From NCBI RefSeq assembly GCF_003171515.1, contig NC_089399.1, positions 4,241,994-4,305,993 on the forward strand: a stretch of DNA of 64,000 bases, written 5' to 3'. Every line of letters starts with the position of its first letter. The stretch's first letter is position 1. The notes beneath the pieces are model-generated. The model did not search any database. It was not told the DNA's origin and saw only the letters and a list, made by a program, of their open reading frames with translations. The DNA comes from Pyrenophora tritici-repentis (Eukaryota > Ascomycota > Dothideomycetes > Pleosporales > Pleosporaceae). The position numbers were made by a program, and so were the translations under genes. Below, one piece after another: positions 9,674-18,534 of this stretch.

Positions 9674-10870
9674 CTCGACAGTATCCTCTACCGGAGTGCT
9701 CTGTGACTTCTTAATCTGGGGTGTCCCTAATTTAGCTCTCTTGGCTCCCCTTATCTCTTGTTCGAGATCAGTGTCGCTATCAATTCGGTGCTGAGCCATC
9801 GTCTTCAGTGTTTCACGTGGCTTCCACCAAACAGGGGCGTTGTGCGGAAACGCGTACCAACAATCCTTTAGTTCGTGCTGTTGGTCGCATACCTTGCATT
9901 GTTTCCTATCCTTGCCCGGTCCGGGAGTCTTTCGGCTTTTGCCGCGACCTCGCTTTCCTGGGGCCTTCTCGGCGGCGTCATCTGCGTCTTCGCCGTTCAG
10001 TTGAGGTCCACTTGCTACAAAGGCGGCCTTCGGGACCTTGTGTTTGATCGGATGCAACAGTGAGGCGTACTCTCGGAACTGTTTAATCATCATCCGTACA
10101 GTGACACGTGGGTCTTTGTTTCCACCGGCCATGAACGCGGTAGTCCATTCTGGTGATGGTTTGAGAACTGCTTTGACGAAATCCTCCTTGATAAACTCTT
10201 CGTCTTGGCATTCAGGTATGCCAAGGGCCTTGCCTTCCGTGATTGCATGGTCCATCTCAGTTAGCCAGGTCTCCCACTGTGCTAACAACCTCATCGGTTT
10301 TTGGGCCGCGAGGTAACGTTCTCTCGCACGTTTGAGTTCCTCCTTCGTGTCAATCCCAACATTTGCGGCTAAGTTTTCAATCCACTGCCGATGGGAAAGA
10401 CCTGCCTTGCAGCAGTTGTAGAAGAGGTGTTGTGACACAGTCTTCCTTATGTGCTCGGTGAGCTTTCCAAGTCCGGTCCGCTCTTGTTGATATCTCTGGT
10501 TAAGTATTTTAAACTCTTCTAGTTGTATTCGGTAATAATCGATATCTTCTTTATAGGACGTCTTCGCGTTCGTCGCGAGGTCCGAGGGTCGTACCGGTAC
10601 GTAGGCTGGCGCTTCGGCGCTATCGTCGCCGATCGCTTGGCGATATTGGGTAACGTGCAGATTCGTCGCTGCAGTTGATGGCTGATAGCTTCCGATAAGT
10701 GGAGCTAGTGGTGGTTGTGGTTCTATTAGAGGGATCCCACGTTGCTTTGGATCTACCTTTTCCCACACTTGGTATGCGGCGCATTCCGCTTGTAGTTGTT
10801 GGTACCATTTAGCCCAATTGGTATAATCCGTTAGGATCACTGTTGGATCTCTGTTTGATAGTACAGACAT
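9671..10870 (-). CDS. Copia-1 gag
   Basis: 399 aa from ATG at 10870 (MSVLSNRDPTVILTDYTNW). The N-terminal part resembles copia gag (YTNWAKWYQQLQAECAAYQV) and the C-terminus has CKVCDQQHELKDCWY, a zinc-knuckle-like C-x2-C-x4-H-x3-C box. It forms the virus-like particle and packages element RNA. It is in frame with pol, separated by one UGA. The MITE at 10944-11105 sits in the leader between the 5' LTR and this start. Confidence 0.9.
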   Translation of the reverse strand: MSVLSNRDPTVILTDYTNWAKWYQQLQAECAAYQVWEKVDPKQRGIPLIEPQPPLAPLIGSYQPSTAATNLHVTQYRQAIGDDSAEAPAYVPVRPSDLATNAKTSYKEDIDYYRIQLEEFKILNQRYQQERTGLGKLTEHIRKTVSQHLFYNCCKAGLSHRQWIENLAANVGIDTKEELKRARERYLAAQKPMRLLAQWETWLTEMDHAITEGKALGIPECQDEEFIKEDFVKAVLKPSPEWTTAFMAGGNKDPRVTVRMMIKQFREYASLLHPIKHKVPKAAFVASGPQLNGEDADDAAEKAPGKRGRGKSRKTPGPGKDRKQCKVCDQQHELKDCWYAFPHNAPVWWKPRETLKTMAQHRIDSDTDLEQEIRGAKRAKLGTPQIKKSQSTPVEDTVE

Positions 10871-10943
10871 CTTGTCGATGAGTTTTGATGACTCTTCGGT
10901 TCGGCGCTTACGTGTTGTAGCGTGGGGATCGTCGTATTGACGG

Positions 10944-11105
10944 CACAGTCCGCAACAATCAATTAAGTGGGTCCTAGAAGGTTCAGATTGGATTGATTGA
11001 TTACCGCTTTAAGCCTAGTAGTTACCTATAGGAGTTTAAGCCCTACCTAGATAGGTAAGTGGGTCTAGGAGAGTGACCGGATTGAATTGATTGTTGCGGA
11101 GTCTA
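10944..11105 (-). mobile_element. MITE-A (162 bp, hAT type) in the Copia-1 leader
   Basis: Flanked by the 8-bp duplication ATTGACGG (10936-10943 and 11106-11113). Ends are CACAGTCCGCAACAATC and the complement of TAGACTCCGCAACAATC. No coding capacity. Matches the copies at 18373, 21280, 31921 and 33942. Confidence 0.93.
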
Positions 11106-11163
11106 ATTGACGGTATTTGTAGTATAAAGTAACTTTGATTGACTCTTCTGTACTCGGTACAGG

Positions 11164-11179
11164 CAGTGAGACTCTTAAT
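11164..11179 (-). other. Copia-1 primer binding site, putative half-tRNA-Lys(CUU)
   Basis: The 16 bases next to the 5' LTR read CAGTGAGACTCTTAAT on the plus strand. GACTCTTAAT is the anticodon-arm sequence of tRNA-Lys(CUU), which suggests priming by a tRNA cleaved in its anticodon loop, as for Drosophila copia. The same 16 bases adjoin the Copia-2 LTR. Confidence 0.5.
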
Positions 11180-11368
11180 TGTCAGATTTTTATGGATGGG
11201 ATCAAGTGTGTATTCTCTGTGTCTGTCTACGGCTCTGTCTGTGGGAGGTGGCCTCGCCTCGGGCTTGGCAGTGCTAAGTCCCGGCGCTAGCCCTGGTTTG
11301 GGGGTCTCATGTCCTTCCCCAACCACCATCGGCTCGATCATGGAGCAAAACCTCGCCTCAATCTGACA
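11180..11368 (-). repeat. Copia-1 5' LTR
   Basis: 189-bp partner of 2607-2795, followed by the target duplication ACATC. Confidence 0.92.
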
Positions 11369-11373
11369 ACATC

Positions 11374-12045
11374 ATTCACAGTGTACTTAGTGCACAAGGT
11401 GCCAGATCTAACAAAACCCTTACCCCAACTACGAACACAAAACCCTTACACTATTAACCCTATTTGTGGGCGAACAACAGAAAGGAGAGAACTGGTTGAT
11501 CATTCTACTGAGTAGAGATGTGTGCTTATATACATAAGATATACATGAGTACATGACGTAGATAGTAGAGTGGTGAAGGTTGTAGAAGATGCTAGAAGAT
11601 CTGATAAGAGTATCGGGCTGACGCACAGACGCCCAACTGTGTTGGCTGACATACTAATTGGAGTATAGAAGCTCTTAGCACCCCTCTCCTGTAGATCTAG
11701 TACGCAGAGACACTCAGACACAAGACATAATTAATTATCAACATCCATTAGTTTATCACAATATCTTATCATATCTGACAGCATCACATACTAGGTCCGT
11801 ATCCCACAACCTAATATTTCTACTCCTACTCCTACTCCTACTATTCCGCGAGGGACTCCATCTCAACTTTCATCACGAAGCGAGCAGATAGTACGAGAAA
11901 GATTGAGGAAGGTAAATTCTTATTGCTTATCATCAGAAGGGTGGATGATGCCATGTTACCTATCTTCGCGCAGTGCTTTTTATAGAAAGCTTCGATGACT
12001 AAGCTGTATATTCAGTGCCGGAGCACTTACCACGGCACAATACTC
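11374..12045. other. Intergenic region with a solo-LTR-like segment and a microsatellite
   Basis: 11480-11651 (minus) resembles the Copia-3 LTR, sharing TTCTACAACCTTCAC and ATCTTATGTATATAA, so it is probably a solo or degraded LTR beginning TGTCAGCC. A CTACTC microsatellite occupies 11820-11843. No gene is seen in the remainder. Confidence 0.45.
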
Positions 12046-12816
12046 CTACTCCAACTCGTGAACGACCAACTTCGAGTCCTCTCCCGGCGCGACCTCTTCC
12101 TCCACACCATTTGAACCAATATACTTCAATATCTTTGCAGTAGCATATCCTTCAATCAATGCCGATGATCCTCGAACGACGCAATACCGGATTATGTCGC
12201 CTGGCTTTATTACATGTTTCGTCGAAACTTGGTTGGAATTGACGTCATGCTGAATGCTCTGGTCATTCAGGTAGATGTCCGCCTGATAGACTTGCGTCTT
12301 TTGCCCAGTAGTACCCCAATACGTGGCGAAAAATTCAGCAAGAACTGACCGTGCGCCTTTGTTTAGGTACGAAATTCTGTTGGAGCAATAATTTGCGTAG
12401 TTTTGACCTGTCGTCTGCCGGGTACCAATTGCCCATTTTACCAGGTTCTGGCTAGGGACACAGTCCACGTCGTAAGTTCTTAGGCCTTTCCAGTTAACAA
12501 CTTCTTCGCGCTGTTCGCAAAGCGTTCCAATAGGGCAATAACTCTGTACTGTAGTTTTATGCGAGACATCCTCCTGTTCACATATGACAGAAAAGCTTCT
12601 ATCCAGAGCCCAGTCACATACAGCCGAGGTAGGCCTCCAAGTTCCTTGGCTTTCATGGATCTTTCCTAAGCACCAGTCTTTATCGGTAGTAACTTCCCGT
12701 TTGAAGAGGTTGGCGGCGACGGGCGCTGGTGTAAAGTTGTTGATGTTGCCAGGAGGTATAGCAGCGGCTAGGGCGAAGAACATCGCCACGTAGATAAAAA
12801 CGGCGTTGGTTATCAT
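12046..12816 (-). CDS. Secreted cysteine-containing protein of unknown function
   Basis: 256 aa, intronless, from MITNAVFIYVAMFFALAAA. Residues 1 to about 19 form a clear signal peptide. A dibasic Lys-Arg near residue 40 (NLFKREV) could be a Kex2 site that removes a short propeptide. The mature part has eight cysteines (DWC, AVC, VIC, SYC, LC, DC, YC, YC), compatible with four disulfides, plus two WxxG-like stretches and a polar C-terminus. I recognise no family. It is the one intact, apparently single-copy, non-transposon gene here. Secretion plus subtelomeric location would fit an effector-like protein, but that is inference from context only. Confidence 0.75.
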   Translation of the reverse strand: MITNAVFIYVAMFFALAAAIPPGNINNFTPAPVAANLFKREVTTDKDWCLGKIHESQGTWRPTSAVCDWALDRSFSVICEQEDVSHKTTVQSYCPIGTLCEQREEVVNWKGLRTYDVDCVPSQNLVKWAIGTRQTTGQNYANYCSNRISYLNKGARSVLAEFFATYWGTTGQKTQVYQADIYLNDQSIQHDVNSNQVSTKHVIKPGDIIRYCVVRGSSALIEGYATAKILKYIGSNGVEEEVAPGEDSKLVVHELE

Positions 12817-13071
12817 TATTGCTAGAATAACGATAGAAATAGATGTAGTTGTGAATTCTTTTTAAGAGCCTTCGAAGAAAGCTATAAATAAAGTTAGAAA
12901 CATGTATAGTAGTGTAGTGTTAGTAGAAAGTTTAGAAATACTTACAACTAGTAGAAACAATGTTAAGGGACTGTTGTTTAAAGTCGTTTACGAACAAAAA
13001 GCGCGGTATGTAGATAGGTCTCTGTGGTGCGGTATTAGCTAGTAGCTAGAGTATATATATACTCGTTTCTA
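12817..13071. promoter_or_regulatory. AT-rich upstream region of the secreted-protein gene
   Basis: AT-rich spacer with a TATA-like TTTATTTATAGC (minus strand) around 12885-12897, about 70-80 bp upstream of the start codon. No other gene is seen. Confidence 0.35.
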
Positions 13072-13309
13072 TTAATTAAGTAAGTGTGTTACGATCCCTG
13101 GAGATTGACGCCGGTAAGCATGTGGGGGGTGCTTACGTCCAAGCGCCTTCTCGTATCCTTCCATCGCTCGACAATGCATCGCTTCGGCCTCCTCGTACTT
13201 TCCCTGGCTTTCCCACACTAACCCAAGCTCGCTGACGCTTGTGAGCGTATCTAGGTGCTCTCGCCCAAGCACCTCCTCGTATCCTTCCAGCGCTCGACAG
13301 TGCATCGCT

Positions 13310-13511
13310 CAGAGATGGCAACAAGCCGGCCAAGCTGCTATCAAGCCAAATGTGGCCCCTGCTTACTAGCCTTGTCGATCAACCACAGGTCTACAAGAGA
13401 ACCGTGCCACCCCTCTATCTAGGTATAGCTATACCTATATATTCTAGGCCGCTAGTGAGCAGGGGCCACATTTGGCTTGATAGCAGCTTGGCCGGCTTGT
13501 TGCCATCTCTG
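13310..13511. mobile_element. Foldback MITE-C copy 1 (202 bp)
   Basis: Begins CAGAGATGGCAACAAGCCGG and ends with its complement. The inverted arms are ~60 bp with one mismatch. The left flank is GCATCGCT but the right flank is TGGGCGAG, so this copy has no target duplication of its own. Its left 8-mer instead matches the right flank of copy 2 at 14960. Confidence 0.85.
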
Positions 13512-14019
13512 TGGGCGAGAGCACCCAGATACGCCCACAAGCGTCAGCGAGCTTGGGTTAGTGTTGGAAAGCCAGGGAAAGTACGAGGAGGCCGAAGCGA
13601 TGCACTGTCGAGCGCTGGAAGAATACGAGGAGGTGCTTGGGCGAGAGCACCCAGATACGCCCACAAGCGTCAGCGAGCTTGGGTTAGTGTGGGAAAGCCA
13701 GGGAAAGTACGAGGAGGCCGAAGCGATGCATTGTCGAGCGCTGGAAGGATACGAGGAGGTGCTTGGGCAAGGTCACCCAGACACGCTCACCAGCGTCAGC
13801 GAGCTTGGGTTAGTGTGGGAAAGCCAGGGAAAGTACGAGGAGGCCGAAGCGATGCATTGTCGAGCGCTGGAAGGATACGAGCAGACTCCGCAACAATCAA
13901 TCGGATCGGCATGATTGATTCCTATCTAGGTTAAAGGCTGCCTAATAAAGTAACTCTTTAACCTATATAGGAATCAATCATGTCGATCGATTGATTGTTG
14001 CGGAGTCTGGATACGAGGA
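13512..14019 (+). pseudogene. TPR-unit block, plus orientation, part of the inverted insertion
   Basis: About three 126-bp TPR units (REHPDTPTSVSELGLV type) in the orientation opposite to the parent gene, interrupted at 13882 by a MITE-B. It has no start codon context of its own and is a rearranged gene fragment. Confidence 0.7.
13882..14009. mobile_element. MITE-B (128 bp, hAT type)
   Basis: Inserted within a TPR unit, with 8-bp duplication GATACGAG (13874-13881 and 14010-14017). The termini CAGACTCCGCAAC and GTTGCGGAGTCTG are perfect inverted repeats. Shares terminal sequence with MITE-A. Confidence 0.92.
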
Positions 14020-14757
14020 GGTGCTTGGGCAAGGTCACCCAGACACGCTCACCAGCGTCAGCGAGCTTGGGTTAGTGTGGGAAAGCCAGGGAAAGTACGA
14101 GGAGGCCGAAGCGATGCACTGTCGAGCGCTGGAAGGATACGAGGAGGTGCTTGGGCGAGAGCACCCAGATACGCCCACAAGCGTCAGCGAGCTTGGGTTA
14201 GTGTTGGAAAGCCAGGGAAAGTACGAGGAGGCCGAAGCGATGCACTGTCGAGCGCTGGAAGAATACGAGGAGGTGCTTGGGCGAGAGCACCCAGATACGC
14301 CCACAAGCGTCAGCGAGCTTGGGTTAGTGTGGGAAAGCCAGGGAAAGTACGAGGAGGCCGAAGCGATGCACTGTCGAGCGCTGGAAGGATACGAGGAGGT
14401 GCTTGGGCGAGAGCACCCAGATACGCCCACAAGCGTCAGCGAGCTTGGGTTAGTGTGGGAAAGCCAGGGAAAGTACGAGGAGGCCGAAGCGATGCATTGT
14501 CGAGCGCTGGAAGGATACGAGGAGGTGCTTGGGCAAGGTCACCCAGACACGCTCACCAGCGTCAGCAGACTCCGCAACAATCAATCGATTGACATGATTG
14601 ATTCCTATATAGGTTAAAGAATTACTTCATTAGGCAGCCTTTAACCTAGATAGGAATCAATCATGCCGATCCGATTGATTGTTGCGGAGTCTGAGCGTCA
14701 GCGAGCTTGGGTTAGTGTGGGAAAGCCAGGGAAAGTACGAGGAGGCCGAAGCGATGC
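14020..14757 (+). repeat. Palindrome left arm (738 bp)
   Basis: Reverse complement of 14960-15697, including a MITE-B at the mirrored position and the same minor TPR variants (for example GLVLESQGK and ALEEYEEV). No differences were seen on reading. The arms flank the 202-bp foldback element. Confidence 0.9.
14566..14693. mobile_element. MITE-B in the palindrome left arm
   Basis: 128 bp, target duplication AGCGTCAG (14558-14565 and 14694-14701). It is the exact reverse complement of the copy at 15024-15151, showing that the MITE was present before the arm was duplicated. Confidence 0.92.
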
Positions 14758-14959
14758 CAGAGATGGCAACAAGCCGGCCAAGCTGCTATCAAGCCAAATG
14801 TGGCCCCTGCTTACTAGCCTTGTCGATCAACCACAGGTCTACAAGAGAACCGTGCCACCCCTCTATCTAGGTATAGCTATACCTATATATTCTAGGCCGC
14901 TAGTGAGCAGGGGCCACATTTGGCTTGATAGCAGCTTGGCCGGCTTGTTGCCATCTCTG
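14758..14959. mobile_element. Foldback MITE-C copy 2 at the palindrome centre (202 bp)
   Basis: Same element as 13310-13511. Its flanks (AGCGATGC left, GCATCGCT right) are inverted rather than direct repeats, because the sequence on each side is the mirror image of the other. Confidence 0.9.
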
Positions 14960-15697
14960 GCATCGCTTCGGCCTCCTCGTACTTTCCCTGGCTTTCCCAC
15001 ACTAACCCAAGCTCGCTGACGCTCAGACTCCGCAACAATCAATCGGATCGGCATGATTGATTCCTATCTAGGTTAAAGGCTGCCTAATGAAGTAATTCTT
15101 TAACCTATATAGGAATCAATCATGTCAATCGATTGATTGTTGCGGAGTCTGCTGACGCTGGTGAGCGTGTCTGGGTGACCTTGCCCAAGCACCTCCTCGT
15201 ATCCTTCCAGCGCTCGACAATGCATCGCTTCGGCCTCCTCGTACTTTCCCTGGCTTTCCCACACTAACCCAAGCTCGCTGACGCTTGTGGGCGTATCTGG
15301 GTGCTCTCGCCCAAGCACCTCCTCGTATCCTTCCAGCGCTCGACAGTGCATCGCTTCGGCCTCCTCGTACTTTCCCTGGCTTTCCCACACTAACCCAAGC
15401 TCGCTGACGCTTGTGGGCGTATCTGGGTGCTCTCGCCCAAGCACCTCCTCGTATTCTTCCAGCGCTCGACAGTGCATCGCTTCGGCCTCCTCGTACTTTC
15501 CCTGGCTTTCCAACACTAACCCAAGCTCGCTGACGCTTGTGGGCGTATCTGGGTGCTCTCGCCCAAGCACCTCCTCGTATCCTTCCAGCGCTCGACAGTG
15601 CATCGCTTCGGCCTCCTCGTACTTTCCCTGGCTTTCCCACACTAACCCAAGCTCGCTGACGCTGGTGAGCGTGTCTGGGTGACCTTGCCCAAGCACC
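14960..15697 (-). repeat. Palindrome right arm (738 bp) within the original TPR gene
   Basis: Carries the native minus-strand TPR units, contiguous at its outer end with the NB-ARC linker (GFC stop SSLDIRERVLGQGHPDTLTS). This arm is therefore the original and the left arm the copy. Similarity to the left arm stops at 15697. Confidence 0.85.
15024..15151. mobile_element. MITE-B in the palindrome right arm
   Basis: 128 bp with duplication CTGACGCT (15016-15023 and 15152-15159). Confidence 0.92.
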
Positions 15698-16181
15698 CTC
15701 TCCCGGATGTCTAGGGATGATTAACAAAACCCCTCCGCTGCCGTATACTCACCCCTGAGGAGCAGACACCATCCTGCACGAAGAACACTCTCGGCCTGCT
15801 TCATTAGGTCCTCCTTCTTCCCTGTTCTATGGCCAGCGACCTCTTTTAGGTGCGGCAGCAGCACTGTGCACTGCTCCCACATCTGGTAATTCCCGCCTGG
15901 AAACGCCGCGCCCAGCGCTTGTATCGATTCCGTCACCCACTTGACCAGCTCGCTCTCCGCCTCATCGACAGCTGCACGAGCCGGTGCATCGCCAATGTCT
16001 GCTCCCCGACCTCCGCCCTCACAAACGAGAAGCTGAGCAGCAGCGCTAGAGAGTCCTCAAAGTCCAGCTGGCGAGTGGCGCCTTACAGCAGCCAGCGCGG
16101 AATCTCTTGCTTGTTAAACATGCTCGCCAGCGTAAGCAGATCGGCCGTATGTGTCACCACGTGACTAGAGTCACATGACAT

Positions 16182-16449
16182 TAGACTCCGCAACAATCAA
16201 TTCAATCCGGTCACTCTCCTAGACCCACTTACCTATCTAGGTAGGGCTTAAACTCCTATAGGTAACTACTAGGCTTAAAGCGGTAATCAATCAATCCAAT
16301 CTGAACCTTCTAGGACCCACTTAATTGATTGTTGCGGACTGTGTAGGTAGGGCTTAAACTCCTATAGGTAACTACTAGGCTTAAAGCGGTAATCAATCAA
16401 TCCAATCTGAACCTTCTAGGACCCACTTAATTGATTGTTGCGGACTGTG
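16182..16449 (+). mobile_element. MITE-A variant with internal tandem duplication (268 bp)
   Basis: A full 162-bp MITE-A (16182-16343) is followed directly by a second copy of its last 106 bp (16344-16449). One 8-bp duplication CATGACAT (16174-16181 and 16450-16457) encloses both, so they behave as a single insertion. Confidence 0.92.
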
Positions 16450-16540
16450 CATGACATCCTATTGTAGCAGGCACTGCCCGGTGGGCAAGTGCACTTACCT
16501 CTGAGCCGAGAGCTCTTGTACACATACATCACAACACGAC

Positions 16541-16600
16541 AATATTATTATTATTATTCCATTAGAGTCCTTTTTCAGTCAGAGACTATGTAGGACTTTG
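16541..16600 (-). mobile_element. LINE 3' tail remnant
   Basis: (TTA)n followed by TTCCATTAGAGTCC, the complement of the 3' end and TAA tail of the LINE at 45318-51108. Extreme 5' truncation leaves ~60 bp. Confidence 0.7.
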
Positions 16601-16792
16601 TATCGCAGTAGACAAGACGTCAACAACTGCATATGAGAACTGCGTTGATTGTCCTACGGAGTAGATACACAAGGTTATATACATAAGATATGCGTAAGCA
16701 CATAACGGCAAAGGAGTGAAAGTGAAGGTTGTAGAACATTCGGCCAAGAAGCATCGGGCCGATTCCAAGAAGGGTAGTCCTGAATGGCAACA
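16601..16792 (-). repeat. Copia-3 3' LTR (approximate)
   Basis: On the minus strand TGTTGCCATTCAGG starts next to a polypurine tract (GGGGGGTG, 16793-16800) downstream of pol. The distal edge is uncertain. Confidence 0.55.
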
Positions 16793-16827
16793 CACCCCCC
16801 AGCTTGAATGAACAGTGAAAGCTGAAA

Positions 16828-18364
16828 TTAATCATGTATCTCTAAGAGAGACTCGTTGTTGATGTCCTTTATGGTGGTGATTAAGCGATCTGAGACGTCT
16901 TCAAGACCAAGCTGCTTGATGAACTGGGCGTGCTTCTGTCGAGGTAGTACCTTTGTCAGTCCATCGGCGGGCATGTAGGCAGTCGGCTTCCAGTCTACAT
17001 GGATTCTTCCAGCCTCTACCTCTTGTCGTAGCCACAGCTGATGAATGTCCACGTGTTTTAGCTTTGTTTGAAGCTTCTCTTCAGCCTTTGTGACTATGCC
17101 AACAGTCTGTTGATTGTCGCACCAGATCTTCGAGACTATATCTGGATTAAATCGAATTTCGCGGAACAGCCTGTTCCACCATTTCATTTCTCCGCCAGCT
17201 CGGGACAGAGCTAGAAGTTCTGCTTCTGTTGTGGACTTTGTAACAGTCTTCTGGATAGCAGCCTTCCAGTCAACAGACAGGCCGTATAGCTTGAACAAGT
17301 ATCCTTCAGAGCTTCTTCTCGTGTCAGGTTCGTCCGCATAGGCAGCATCAGATGCGCCATAAAATATTGGTTCAACCGTGTCTGTATACTTGTCCGCGTT
17401 CTCTACGGGGATTACGAACAGGTCTTTCTCATTTTGAGTTCCTGAGGCCTTGAGCGCCAGATTTCTCTTGCCAATAAGATAACGCCAGCAATGGATTGCT
17501 GCGTATAAATGCTTTTGGCCAGGGTTTGCAAGATGTCGGGCCAGTACTGAGTGCGCTCGTGCGACATCAGGTCGTGTAAACGTGGCAATGTAAGCTAGTG
17601 ATCCAACTAGTTGTTGATAGATTTTCGTGCGCTTAGAGTTTGGTTCTTCCGTTGACGGTGGTAGTACGTTCTCCTTTATCGGAAAATCGGGGTATCCCTT
17701 GTCGCTTGTTAGGTTGAACTTGCTTGCAACCTTGTTAATAAAGGAGTCTTGAATTAACCAAATGCTCTTCGAAGGTCGATCGCGTATCACACGAATCCCA
17801 AGGAACCAACTTAATTCGCCAAGTATTCGGAGATCGTAGATCTGTAGCAAGCGCTTTTCGAATTCCTCCTTGTAACTTGTCTTTGAAGGATGTACCAAGA
17901 CGACGATATCATCAACGTAGAAGAAAACGATTAGATTGTTGTTGGCAAACAAGCAAGGAACTCCAGGAACTGCTTTTAACCCCAGCTTCTTTAGGGTCTT
18001 CTGAAGTTCTGCATACCAAAGCAATGGAGCTTCCTTAAGACCGTACAATGCTCGACGAATTAGGAGTAGTTCTCCATACTGTTTTGCAAAGCCTTCAGGT
18101 GTATAACAGAAAAGCTTTCTGTTTACTCGTGCGTTTAGAAACGCGTTTAGTGCATCGTACTGAAACATTAAGAGGTCGAACGCAGCAGCTAGCGCGATTA
18201 ATCCTCGAAAGACTCGGGCAGCCAGCGTGGCCGCGTAGGTGTCTCCCCATTCTGCTTGAAGATCTCCGCGTACGACAAGTCGAGCCTTGAACTTATACAA
18301 GTATCCATCTTGATCGAACTTGTATGTGTACACCCACATTAGGGGTAAAACCTCAGCATCAGCA
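16828..18364 (-). pseudogene. Copia-3 pol: reverse transcriptase and RNase H
   Basis: Frame open from the MITE junction to the stop. Motifs include MWVYTYKFD, KARLVVRGD, YDALNAFLNA, LYGLKEAPLLWY, FFYVDDIVVLV, then RNase H SDAAYADEPDTRRSSEGY, KSTTEAELLALS and IWCDNQQT, with LKHVDIHQLWLRQE near the end. Catalytic YVDD is intact. It cannot be translated as a whole because its 5' part is missing. Confidence 0.88.
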
Positions 18365-18372
18365 GTTGATGA

Positions 18373-18534
18373 TAGACTCCGCAACAATCAATTCAATCCG
18401 GTCACTCTCCTAGACCCACTTACCTATCTAGGTAGGGCTTAAACTCCTATAGGTAACTACTAGGCTTAAAGCGGTAATCAATCAATCCAATCTGAACCTT
18501 CTAGGACCCACTTAATTGATTGTTGCGGACTGTG
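18373..18534 (+). mobile_element. MITE-A in Copia-3 pol
   Basis: 162 bp, duplication GTTGATGA (18365-18372 and 18535-18542). Introduces stops into pol. Confidence 0.94.

Larger units (their letters stand above)
2607..11368 (-). mobile_element. Copia-1: Ty1/copia LTR retrotransposon with nested hAT-1 and a MITE
   Basis: Two LTRs of 189 bp (TGTCAG...CTGACA) that appear identical, flanked by a perfect 5-bp duplication ACATC (2602-2606 and 11369-11373). Orientation is minus: the 5' LTR is at 11180-11368. A polypurine tract (GAGGGGGTG on the minus strand) abuts the 3' LTR near 2796-2806. Without hAT-1 (3069 bp plus one 8-bp duplication) and the MITE the element is about 5.5 kb, and its gag and pol frames would be uninterrupted apart from one UGA between them. 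Confidence 0.95.
13075..16173 (-). pseudogene. Broken NLR-like gene: NB-ARC tail plus TPR (kinesin-light-chain type) array
   Basis: The minus strand reads from the winged-helix end of an NB-ARC domain (ADLLTLASMFNKQEIPRWLL, then FEDSLALLLSFSFV and MHRLVQLSMRR near 16000-16150). A linker (WVTESIQALGAAFPGG, 15721-15936) leads into 42-residue TPR units (HPDTLTSVSELGLVWESQGK, YEEAEAMHCRALEGYEEVLG). Breaks visible: TAA after PRWLL, a frameshift near 15950, TAA at 15721-15723 just before the TPRs, a MITE at 15024, then a foldback element and an inverted duplication. The TPR frame resumes at 13305-13075. Fungal NB-ARC/TPR proteins are signalling NTPases linked to non-self recognition. The upstream nucleotide-binding core is absent. 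Confidence 0.75.

Noticed and set aside
13477..14617. Plus-strand TPR frames as functional genes
   Set aside because: They are pieces of an inverted duplication of the minus-strand gene, begin inside transposon sequence and end in MITEs.
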